64,000 nt of DNA from positions 13,866-77,865 of the forward strand of contig JBBRXP010000005.1 in NCBI GenBank assembly GCA_038238555.1, in the 5' to 3' direction. Below, in pieces: positions 26,203-33,162 of this stretch (position 1 is its first letter; every line of letters begins with the position of its first letter). This DNA is from JANNXQ01 sp038238555. Lineage in GTDB: Bacteria > Verrucomicrobiota > Verrucomicrobiia > Chthoniobacterales > Chthoniobacteraceae. Position numbers and translations under genes: made by a program. The notes beneath the pieces were generated by a model. It worked only from the letters and a program-made list of their open reading frames with translations. It was not told the DNA's origin and searched no databases.

Positions 26203-26906
26203 ACTTTGATCACGCTCCAGTCGGGATGCGCCGCCACGACGTCGAGGCAATCTTTCAAACCGAAGTGCGGCTTCAAAGGCAGCAGCGTCTCGAGCATGCG
26301 GCGGATCAATTCGAAATCCTCGGGCGCATCGACCGCCCAGTGATGATGCGTCAAGTCCACGGGATGCGAAAACTTTGCGACGCCGAAACCCTCCGGATGG
26401 CGCTTGATGTAAGTCGTCACGTGTTCGCGGTCCTCGTCCGCGCGCGCGAAAATGGAGGCTTCGTGCAGAGCCGCGGCGGTGAACACTTCCAAGCCCATGC
26501 CGAGCGGGAAAGTGTCGAGGCCCGTGGTGACGTAGTCGATCTTCGGACGGCGCGCGAGAAAGTGGCCGACGATGCCATCGACCGTCGCCGGATCGAGCAG
26601 CGGCGAATCCGCGGTGATGCGCACGACCACCTCGGCGTCCGTCGCTTTAACTGCGTCCTCGAAGCGTTGCAACACATCGCGCTCCGGCCCGCGCACGCAG
26701 CGGATGCCGAGTTCCGCGCAGTGTTCCGCGATCGCGGAGTCGGCGGGCTCGGTCGTGGTGGCGACGGCGATCTCATGAACGGTGCATGCGCGGCGCAGGC
26801 GGGCGACGAGGATTTCCAGCAGCGTGCAGCCGGCCACGCGCAGCAGCGTCTTGCCCGGCAAGCGGCTGCTGCCCATGCGAGCCTGGATGATCGCCACGGT
26901 CTTCAT
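26199..26906 (-). CDS. spsF: SpsF-type cytidylyltransferase
   Basis: 235 residues. It opens with VAIIQARMGSSRLPGKTLLRV, the nucleotide-binding loop of the SpsF group, followed by RITADSPLLDP and VTTGLDTFPLGMGLEVF. This group occupies the slot taken by PseF (CMP-pseudaminic acid synthetase) in other clusters. The ATG at 26906 overlaps the upstream stop (ATGA). Synthesis of a CMP-activated nonulosonate is inferred from context and from the sps gene order. A longer frame to 28082 is shadow. Confidence 0.82.
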   Translation of the reverse strand: MKTVAIIQARMGSSRLPGKTLLRVAGCTLLEILVARLRRACTVHEIAVATTTEPADSAIAEHCAELGIRCVRGPERDVLQRFEDAVKATDAEVVVRITADSPLLDPATVDGIVGHFLARRPKIDYVTTGLDTFPLGMGLEVFTAAALHEASIFARADEDREHVTTYIKRHPEGFGVAKFSHPVDLTHHHWAVDAPEDFELIRRMLETLLPLKPHFGLKDCLDVVAAHPDWSVIKV

Positions 26907-28039
26907 GTAGCTGCGGCGTCGAGCGCTGCTAGCACGTCGTGCGCATCGGTATCCGTCATTTGGGGAAAGATGGGGAGGCTCAGGATGCGATGGAACGCGC
27001 GCTCGGCCACGGGGCACAGGCCGGGCGCGTGGCCGAAGCGCTCGCGGTAGAAGGGATGCAGATGCACCGGTGCGTAGTGGACGTTCACGCCGATGCGCGC
27101 GGCGCGCAGTGCGCGGAACACGGCGTCGCGGTCGAGCGATTCGTGGAGCTTCACCACGTAGAGATGGCGGCCGTGCGTGCGGCCCCGGAGCAGCGCAAGC
27201 GGCTGGCAGCCGCGCAGGCCGGCGTCGTAGATCGCGGCGATTTCGTTTCGACGCGCGAGCATCGCCGGGAGCTTGCGAAGTTGTGCGATGCCGAGCGCGC
27301 AGGCGAGGTCGGGCAGCCGGTAGTTGAAGCCGAGCGAGGTCATCTCGTAAGCCCACGCGCCCGCTTTCTCCCGCTGCCGAAAATCGCTGACGATTCCGTG
27401 GCTGCGGAAAGTGCGCATTTTCTTCGCGAGCGCCGCGTCGTCGGTGGTGATGGCGCCGCCTTCGCCGGTGGTGACGGGCTTCACCGGGTGAAAGCTGAAC
27501 GCGCTCAAGTCCGCGAGCGCCCCCACTTTTTTCCCGCCGAAGGAAGCGCCGAGCGCGTGGCACGCATCGGCGACGAGCTTCAGTCCGTGCCGTTCCGCGA
27601 GATGCCGCAGCGCGGTGTAGTCGCACGGCTGGCCGGCGTAATCGACGGCGGCGATGGCGCGCGTGCGCGGCGTGATCCGGCGCGCCACATCCTCGGGATC
27701 GATGAGCAGCGTGTCGGCCTGCACATCGACGAAGACGGGGGCGCCGCCTTGATAGACCACGCTGTTTGCGGTCGCGACGAAGGTGATCGCGGGCACGATG
27801 ACTTCGTCGCCTGGGCCGATGCCGAGCGCGGCCATCGCGGCGTGCAGCGCGGCGGTGCCATTGCTCACGGCGACGGCGTGCGCGGCACCGGTGAATGCGG
27901 CGAGCGCGCGCTCGAACTCTTCGACCTTCGGCCCGGTGGTGAGCCAGTCCGAGCGCAGCACCTCGACGACGGCGGCGATGTCGTCTTCGTCGATGTGCTG
28001 GCGGCCGTAGGGCAGGAGGGTCCGGCGCGATTCGGTCAT
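26903..28039 (-). CDS. pseC: PseC/SpsC-like sugar aminotransferase
   Basis: 378 residues, DegT/DnrJ/EryC1 family. SNGTAALHAAMAALGIGPGDEV forms the phosphate-binding region, VADACHALGASFGGKK holds the PLP-stacking Asp, and FSFHPVKPVTTGEGG contains the Schiff-base Lys at 187. FNYRLPDLACALGIAQL completes the family pattern. The enzyme adds the C4 amino group to the keto-sugar made by PseB. The ATG is at 28039. The 83-base gap to pseB holds a REP-like element. Confidence 0.9.
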   Translation of the reverse strand: MTESRRTLLPYGRQHIDEDDIAAVVEVLRSDWLTTGPKVEEFERALAAFTGAAHAVAVSNGTAALHAAMAALGIGPGDEVIVPAITFVATANSVVYQGGAPVFVDVQADTLLIDPEDVARRITPRTRAIAAVDYAGQPCDYTALRHLAERHGLKLVADACHALGASFGGKKVGALADLSAFSFHPVKPVTTGEGGAITTDDAALAKKMRTFRSHGIVSDFRQREKAGAWAYEMTSLGFNYRLPDLACALGIAQLRKLPAMLARRNEIAAIYDAGLRGCQPLALLRGRTHGRHLYVVKLHESLDRDAVFRALRAARIGVNVHYAPVHLHPFYRERFGHAPGLCPVAERAFHRILSLPIFPQMTDTDAHDVLAALDAAAT

Positions 28040-28073
28040 TGGTGGGTTCGGTGGAGCTTCGCGGCGAGGGCGC

Positions 28074-28135
28074 CGCGGGCACTTCCTGCGACGGGGGCGT
28101 CGCAGCTACGACGGGCTCGCAGCTACGGGGCTTCT
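28074..28135. repeat. REP-like palindromic element
   Basis: In the pseB-pseC gap the plus strand reads GGGCACTTCCTGCGACG, then GGCGTCGCAGCTAC, and then a second partial CTCGCAGCTAC. This is the reverse-complement form of the element at 56.23 and 63.96 kb. The palindromic GCGACG..CGTCGC core could fold in the operon transcript. Confidence 0.7.
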
Positions 28136-29109
28136 GGCGCGAGTTTCTTCAAGTCCTCGACGGTTAGAAAATGCGGATTGGTTTCGCTGCTGTACGAGTA
28201 GCTCGCGGTCGTGCGCTTGCCGTCTTGCCACGCGGTGCCGCTCCACCACGGGTGCAGCGGCTCGATCACATACATGTCGTCGAACTCGACGGCGCTGCGC
28301 GATTCGTCTTCGCCGATGAGCAGTTCGTGCAGCTTCTCGCCGGGGCGGATGCCGATCTTGTCGATCGCGCAACCGGGCGCCATCGCGGCGGCGAGGTCGG
28401 TGATGCGGATGCTCGGGATTTTTGGGATGAAGACTTCACCGCCGTGCATCTTCTCGATGCAACTCATCACGAAGCGCACGCCTTGATCGAGCGAGAGCCA
28501 GAAGCGGGTCATGCGTTCATCGGTGATGGTGATCCTGCCCGAGGCGCGCTGTTGCTGGAAAAGCGGGACGACGCTGCCGCGGCTGCCGATCACGTTGCCG
28601 TAGCGCACGGAGGAGAATTTCGTGCCGTCGAGGCCGGCGTAGGCATTGGCTTGCACGAAAAGTTTCTCGGCCACGAGCTTGGTCGCGCCGTAGAGGTTCA
28701 CGGGGTTCACCGCCTTGTCGGTGCTGAGCGCGAGCACCCGCGGCACTTTCTGATCGAGCGCGGCTTCGATCACGTTCTTGCCGCCCTCGATGTTGGTCTT
28801 CACGGCTTCGATGGGATTGTATTCGCACGCTGGCACCTGCTTGAGCGCGGCGGCGTGAACCACCACGTCGATGCCGTGGAATGCGCGCTCGAGCCGGCCC
28901 TGATCGCGCACGTCGCCGATGAAGTAGCGCAGCCGCGGATCACGCCCGATGGGCGTCTGCTGCATCTCAAATTGTTTGAGCTCATCGCGGCTGAATACCA
29001 CGAGCTTGCGCGGGTTGAGCGGCAGGAGGAGCTCGATGAATTTCCTGCCGAAGGAGCCGGTGCCGCCGGTGACGAGGACGGTGCTATCTTGCCAAATCAG
29101 AGGGCGCAT
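28123..29109 (-). CDS. pseB: UDP-N-acetylglucosamine 4,6-dehydratase (inverting), PseB
   Basis: 328 residues, standard for PseB/FlaA1. The N-terminus has VLVTGGTGSFGRKFIE (NAD site, 12-27), then HAAALKQVPACEYNPIEAV, STDKAVNPVNLYGATKLVAEKL with the YxxxK catalytic pair, and SVRYGNVIGSRGSVVPLF. It starts the nonulosonate pathway by dehydrating and epimerising UDP-GlcNAc. The C-terminal RPGEKLHELLI motif is also typical. It precedes pseC in transcription order and follows the exporter genes. Confidence 0.93.
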   Translation of the reverse strand: MRPLIWQDSTVLVTGGTGSFGRKFIELLLPLNPRKLVVFSRDELKQFEMQQTPIGRDPRLRYFIGDVRDQGRLERAFHGIDVVVHAAALKQVPACEYNPIEAVKTNIEGGKNVIEAALDQKVPRVLALSTDKAVNPVNLYGATKLVAEKLFVQANAYAGLDGTKFSSVRYGNVIGSRGSVVPLFQQQRASGRITITDERMTRFWLSLDQGVRFVMSCIEKMHGGEVFIPKIPSIRITDLAAAMAPGCAIDKIGIRPGEKLHELLIGEDESRSAVEFDDMYVIEPLHPWWSGTAWQDGKRTTASYSYSSETNPHFLTVEDLKKLAPEAP

Positions 29110-29120
29110 GAGTTAGAAAA

Positions 29121-29227
29121 TGACGAATGACGAATGACGAATGACGAATGACGAACGCAAGCGAGGAGCGAACGGATTCACGTTTCGGGTGATCATTTCG
29201 TCCTTCGTCCTTCGTCATTCGTCATTC
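29121..29227. repeat. Inverted pair of TGACGAA heptamer arrays
   Basis: The left arm (29121-29155) is five tandem copies of TGACGAA. The right arm (29197-29227) is an inverted series of TTCGTCA/TTCGTCC units. A 41-base spacer lies between. The wzt stop codon lies inside the right arm. Because 7 is not a multiple of 3, tandem TGA-containing units place a stop in all three frames. Confidence 0.88.
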
Positions 29228-30418
29228 CGCCGTCCACGCGCCGTCCACGAGACAGACGCCAGCGCTGATGCGCGGGATTTTTCCGCTTCCAAAAAAATCG
29301 CCGCCCAACACGTCGAGTGCGGCGGCGTGGGTCATCGAGTCGAGTTCGTCGCGGCCGCCGCTGTCGGCGAAGAGTTGGAAGCTGACGCGGAAGCTTCCTT
29401 CCGGCAGTGGCAGGCGCGGGATGCGGCAGACGAGCGTGCCGCGGTCGGGGAGATCGCGGAATTCATCGCCCGTGAGCCAGTTTGCCAGAGTGAATACAGG
29501 CGCGCCGACGTGCGTGGTCACGAGGATCTGCGCGGCCAGCGTGGGATGGCGCAGGCTGCTCTCGTAGTGCAGCACGACGTCGCACGGTGCGCCGGACTGG
29601 ATCTCGGCGACTGGCTGCCCGCGACGGTCGCGAATTTCGAGGCCCGTCACGCGCACCTCACCGCTCCCTCCGCGATCCGTGCGCTCGCGCAAGGATTTGC
29701 CGCCGCCGGAGCGCATCGCCGTGTAATGCGCGATGCCCTCGGTCTGCGTGCCATCGAAGCACAAGCGGCCGCGCTCCAGTACGATCGCCCGCCGGCACAG
29801 GGCCTCGACCGACGCCACGTCGTGGCTCACGAAGAGCACCGTGCGCCCGCCCGTGGCGATTTCTCCCATCTTTCCGAGACATTTTTTTTGGAACGCGGCG
29901 TCTCCCACCGCGAGCACTTCATCCACGACCATGATCTCCGCGTCGAGATGCGCCGCGACGGCAAAAGCCAGGCGCACGCGCATGCCCGAGGAGTAGCGTT
30001 TCACAGGCGTCTCGATGAATTCTTCGACGCCGGCAAAGGCGAGGATCTCGTCGAATTTCGCGGTCACTTCCCGCCGGGAGAGTCCGAGGATGGCGCCGTT
30101 GAGATAGATGTTTTCGCGGCCGGTGAGTTCCGGGTGAAAGCCAGTGCCCACCTCCAGCAACGAGGCGACGCGGCCCCGGAGCCGGATGCGCCCCGCAGTG
30201 GGCGAGGTGATGCTGGAAAGAATTTTTAAGAGTGTGGATTTGCCCGCGCCATTGCGCCCGAGGAAGCCGACGACTTCGCCCTCCGCGACCGAGAAGGATA
30301 TTTCGCGCAACGCCCAGAAAGTTTTCGCCGCCGTGGGCGCCGTGAAAAAGGAACGCCCATCGAGCGAGCCGAGTTGGTAGCGCTTCGAGAGATTTTCGAC
30401 GTGGAGAACGCGGGCCAT
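29222..30418 (-). CDS. wzt: Polysaccharide ABC exporter ATPase, Wzt type
   Basis: 398 residues. Walker A is GRNGAGKST at 54-62, the signature is YSSGMRVRLAFAVA, and Walker B with its follow-up is EIMVVDEVLAVGD. The C-terminal 150 residues form a Wzt-type beta domain (EIQSGAPCDVVLHYE and later) that in O-antigen exporters recognises the modified chain end. The ATG at 30418 is chosen; the in-frame extension to 30478 is encoded by the adjacent heptamer repeat. It pairs with the Wzm-like permease upstream. Heptamer arrays flank it on both sides. Confidence 0.93.
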   Translation of the reverse strand: MARVLHVENLSKRYQLGSLDGRSFFTAPTAAKTFWALREISFSVAEGEVVGFLGRNGAGKSTLLKILSSITSPTAGRIRLRGRVASLLEVGTGFHPELTGRENIYLNGAILGLSRREVTAKFDEILAFAGVEEFIETPVKRYSSGMRVRLAFAVAAHLDAEIMVVDEVLAVGDAAFQKKCLGKMGEIATGGRTVLFVSHDVASVEALCRRAIVLERGRLCFDGTQTEGIAHYTAMRSGGGKSLRERTDRGGSGEVRVTGLEIRDRRGQPVAEIQSGAPCDVVLHYESSLRHPTLAAQILVTTHVGAPVFTLANWLTGDEFRDLPDRGTLVCRIPRLPLPEGSFRVSFQLFADSGGRDELDSMTHAAALDVLGGDFFGSGKIPRISAGVCLVDGAWTAE

Positions 30419-30429
30419 GGGAAGGGAAA

Positions 30430-30500
30430 TGACGAATGACGAATGACGAATGACGAAAAGGGATCCGTCATTCGTCATTCGTCATTCGTCATTCGTCATT
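30430..30500. repeat. Inverted pair of TGACGAA heptamer arrays
   Basis: The left arm (30430-30457) has four copies of TGACGAA. The right arm (30467-30500) has about five inverted copies (GTCATTC). The spacer is only 9 bases, so the transcript could form a long perfect hairpin between wzm and wzt. The unit is the same as at 29121-29227. Confidence 0.9.
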
Positions 30501-30509
30501 GCCCCTCCT

Positions 30510-31385
30510 TCACACCGAATCCATCGCCGACTGTTCGGTGCGGTTGAACAGGAGCACTCCGGCGACCAGCATCCCCACGCTCACGGCGGCGCTCGTCGCG
30601 AGCTGCGCTTTGGTCACCAGGCCTTGGCCGAGGAAGGCGAAGCGCACGGCCTCGATAATCGGCACCATGGGATTGCACGCGACCAAGTGCCGGAGCCGAT
30701 CGCCGTGGATGGCCGAAAGTGGGAAGACCACGGAGCTGCCGTACATCCAGAGCTGCACGGCGAAACCCACACCCAGCATCAGATCCCGATATTTGGTCGT
30801 GATCGCAGAGATGACCAGGCCCACGCCGACTCCGAGCATGGCGGCCTGTGCGATCAACAGCGGCAGCAGCACAATCCGCCAATTGGGATCGACGTGGACG
30901 GCAGGATCGACGCGCGCTTTCCACAAATAAAACCCGAGGCCCGCGAGGAAAATGGCGAACTGGATGAGAAAGGCCGCGGCCGTGGTCGCCACGCCGGCGA
31001 GCGGCACGGCCAGGCGCGGGAAATACACTTTGCCGAAAATGTGCGCGCTGCGGACCAGCGTGTAAGCGCTCTTGTTCACGCATTCGGCAAAGAAATTCCA
31101 CACCGTCATCCCGGCCATGTAGAAGAGAAAGTGCGGCGTTCCATCCGTGCTCAGCCCCGCCATGCGGCCAAAGAGCAGGCTGAACATGGCCGTGGCGATG
31201 AGGGGCTGGAGCACAAACCAGAGCGGCCCCGCGACCGTCTGCTTGTATTGCGCCGAGAGGTCGCGCAGGGCGAGCAGCAGCACGAGATCGCGATACCGCC
31301 ACAGCTCGCGCACCGGCACGTCCCACCAGCCGCGGCGGGGGACGATTTCCTTGTCCCAAGGTTCGGCGATCGTGGCGGAGTTCAT
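30510..31385 (-). CDS. wzm: Polysaccharide ABC exporter permease, Wzm type
   Basis: 291 residues, ABC-2 transporter family. The N-terminus LWRYRDLVLLLALRDLSAQYKQTVAG is the amphipathic entry of Wzm/TagG proteins. About six hydrophobic segments follow, and the C-terminal NPMVPIIEAVRFAFL motif is typical of the family. With the Wzt-like ATPase it should move a lipid-linked glycan across the inner membrane. It is the first gene of the minus-strand cluster; promoter elements would lie in 31386-31605. Confidence 0.92.
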   Translation of the reverse strand: MNSATIAEPWDKEIVPRRGWWDVPVRELWRYRDLVLLLALRDLSAQYKQTVAGPLWFVLQPLIATAMFSLLFGRMAGLSTDGTPHFLFYMAGMTVWNFFAECVNKSAYTLVRSAHIFGKVYFPRLAVPLAGVATTAAAFLIQFAIFLAGLGFYLWKARVDPAVHVDPNWRIVLLPLLIAQAAMLGVGVGLVISAITTKYRDLMLGVGFAVQLWMYGSSVVFPLSAIHGDRLRHLVACNPMVPIIEAVRFAFLGQGLVTKAQLATSAAVSVGMLVAGVLLFNRTEQSAMDSV

Positions 31386-31605
31386 GACGGAAAAGAGCAG
31401 ACGCGCGGCGAGGGCGACGAGGGCAATTCCGGCGGCGAGGGCGTCGCCGCTACGCGGTACGCTGCCGCACTTGGTCGTTTGTCGGAAGGCGGCGACACGT
31501 GCGCGAGTCTGTGTGGGCTCGACTCATTGAACGCAAGCGGGATTCTCGCGAGCGCGGACAAAAAACATCGCTCCCGCTGGCGCGCACGCTCATTTTTTTC
31601 TCCGC
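31386..31605. promoter_or_regulatory. Divergent intergenic region upstream of wzm and the GtrB-like gene
   Basis: A 220-base gap between divergent starts. It contains a partial REP-like motif (GGCGAGGGCGTCGCCGCTAC, near 31433) and a run of T at about 31593-31599. It must hold the promoter(s) of both directions, but I see no convincing -35/-10 pair in this GC-rich sequence. Confidence 0.4.
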
Positions 31606-32547
31606 GTGATTTCCGTGACGATCCCCATCTGCAACGAGGCCGGAAATCTCGCCCCGCTCTATGATCGCGTGCGAGCGGCGATGGAAAAGATCGGCCAGCC
31701 GTGGGAGCTGCTGCTGGTCGATGACGGTTCCACGGATGCCTCGGGCGAGCTCCTCGATGAACTCGCCGACCGCGACCCGCACGTGAAGGTCATCCACTTC
31801 CGCCGCAATTTCGGCCAGACCGCGGCGATGATGGCGGGCTTCGATTTCGCGCGCGGCGACATCATCATCCCGATGGATGGCGACCTGCAAAACGATCCCG
31901 CCGACATTGCGCTGCTGCTGGCCAAGCTCGACGAGGGCTACGATGTGGTGAGCGGCTGGCGCAAGGATCGGCAGGACCATGCCATCCGGCGCAATCTCCC
32001 GAGCATCATGGCCAATCGGCTCATCTCGCTGGTGAGCGGCGTGCGGCTGCACGACTTTGGCTGCTCGCTCAAGGCGTATCGGCGCGAAGTCATCGAAGGC
32101 GTGCGGCTCTACGGCGAGATGCACCGCTTCCTGCCCATCTATGCCAAGTGGCACGGTGCGGAGATCACCGAGGTGGTCGTGCAGCACTTTGCCCGCACCG
32201 CGGGTGACTCGAAGTATGGCCTCGAGCGTGTGCTCAAAGTGGTGGCCGATCTCGTCACCGTAAAATTCCTCGACCGTTTCCAGCAGAAGCCGATGTACCT
32301 CTTCGGCGCGGCGGGCCTCGGCTCGCTGTTGCTCGGCTTTGCCAGCGGCGCCACCGCCGTGTGGCGCAAGGTGGTGCAGGACGAACCCTTCATCCGCAAT
32401 CCGCTGCTCCTGCTCTGCGTCATCACCACGGCCACTGGTGGGATGTGCATCCTCATGGGCCTCTTGGCGGAGATGATCGTGCGCACCTTTTACGAGTCGC
32501 AGAACAAGAGCGTGTATCTCGTGAAGGCGACGCGGAACTTGAAGTAG
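31606..32547 (+). CDS. Membrane-anchored GT2 glycosyltransferase, GtrB/DPM1-like
   Basis: 313 residues. The GT-A domain shows ISVTIPICNEAGNLAPLYD, LLVDDGSTDASGELLDEL and the DXD-type PMDGDLQNDP, then DFGCSLKAYRREVIEG. Two C-terminal hydrophobic hairpins (about residues 230-255 and 265-300) give the GtrB/ArnC topology. Such enzymes load a sugar onto undecaprenyl phosphate for use on the periplasmic side. The start is a GTG at 31606. It is divergent from the export operon and may feed late glycan decoration (inference). Confidence 0.88.
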   Translation: MISVTIPICNEAGNLAPLYDRVRAAMEKIGQPWELLLVDDGSTDASGELLDELADRDPHVKVIHFRRNFGQTAAMMAGFDFARGDIIIPMDGDLQNDPADIALLLAKLDEGYDVVSGWRKDRQDHAIRRNLPSIMANRLISLVSGVRLHDFGCSLKAYRREVIEGVRLYGEMHRFLPIYAKWHGAEITEVVVQHFARTAGDSKYGLERVLKVVADLVTVKFLDRFQQKPMYLFGAAGLGSLLLGFASGATAVWRKVVQDEPFIRNPLLLLCVITTATGGMCILMGLLAEMIVRTFYESQNKSVYLVKATRNLK

Positions 32548-32568
32548 TGGAGCGCCGCCGCTACGCCG

Positions 32569-33120
32569 CTACTTGTTCTTGTTGAGCAGCGCGCGGATGT
32601 CTTCCACCGTCTTCAATTCGTGGAGCTCATTGCTGCTGCGCGGGAGCCGGTTGGGATCGAGCGCTTGCTTGAGCTTCGCGGCCTCCGGTCCCATGTAGGG
32701 CCGATTCGCGCCGGGCAGTTCGCGCGTCGCCGCAGTCTTTCCGGCATCCGAGGCCTGCTTGGTGGCGACTGGCTTCACGTCCACTTGCTTGCCGGCATGG
32801 GGGCCCGCGTAGTCTCCTTTGGCGCGCGCCGGGGAAGTCGAGAATTTGAAATCGCCCATCCACGCGCTCTTCGCGCCGGAGAATTCCCGAGCCGCAAATG
32901 GCTTCGCGGAAAAGCGCTGGTCGAAGTGAAACTCCTTCACCGGCGCCGCGCCGGAGTGGAACGAGCGCGAGCCCACGGATGCCGTGGCGCTCGGGTCGAA
33001 GGTCTTGTTCGTGTCCGGCTTCATGATCCGCTCGTAGAGCGTCTGCTCCTTCGCCGTGGTCTGCGCATGAACGCCGGTGGCAAGCAGGAAGAGGATGAGA
33101 AGGCAGAGGGCGAAACGCAC
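32569..33120 (-). CDS. Small exported protein of unknown function
   Basis: 183 residues from a GTG at 33120. A clear signal peptide (FALCLLILFLLATGVHA, cleavage before QTT) is followed by a hydrophilic, Lys/Ala/Pro-rich chain without recognised domains. It contains two related PYMG/AWMG-type turns (SAWMGDF and RPYMGPE). It lies 42 bases downstream of the giant TPR gene on the same strand, so co-transcription is likely. It is unknown beyond export. Confidence 0.65.
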   Translation of the reverse strand: MRFALCLLILFLLATGVHAQTTAKEQTLYERIMKPDTNKTFDPSATASVGSRSFHSGAAPVKEFHFDQRFSAKPFAAREFSGAKSAWMGDFKFSTSPARAKGDYAGPHAGKQVDVKPVATKQASDAGKTAATRELPGANRPYMGPEAAKLKQALDPNRLPRSSNELHELKTVEDIRALLNKNK

Positions 33121-33162
33121 GATGCAAAGTCTTCACGCGAGCAGCAGGCTGTAAAGCCTCGA

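Noticed and set aside
29121..30500. Possible CRISPR array
   Set aside because: Units are 7 bases, directly adjacent and inverted as pairs; there are no spacers of regular length and no cas genes.
28123..31385. Flagellar context for the PseB-type pathway
   Set aside because: No flagellin or flagellar gene is present; the adjacent Wzm/Wzt exporter and glycosyltransferases point to a surface polysaccharide.
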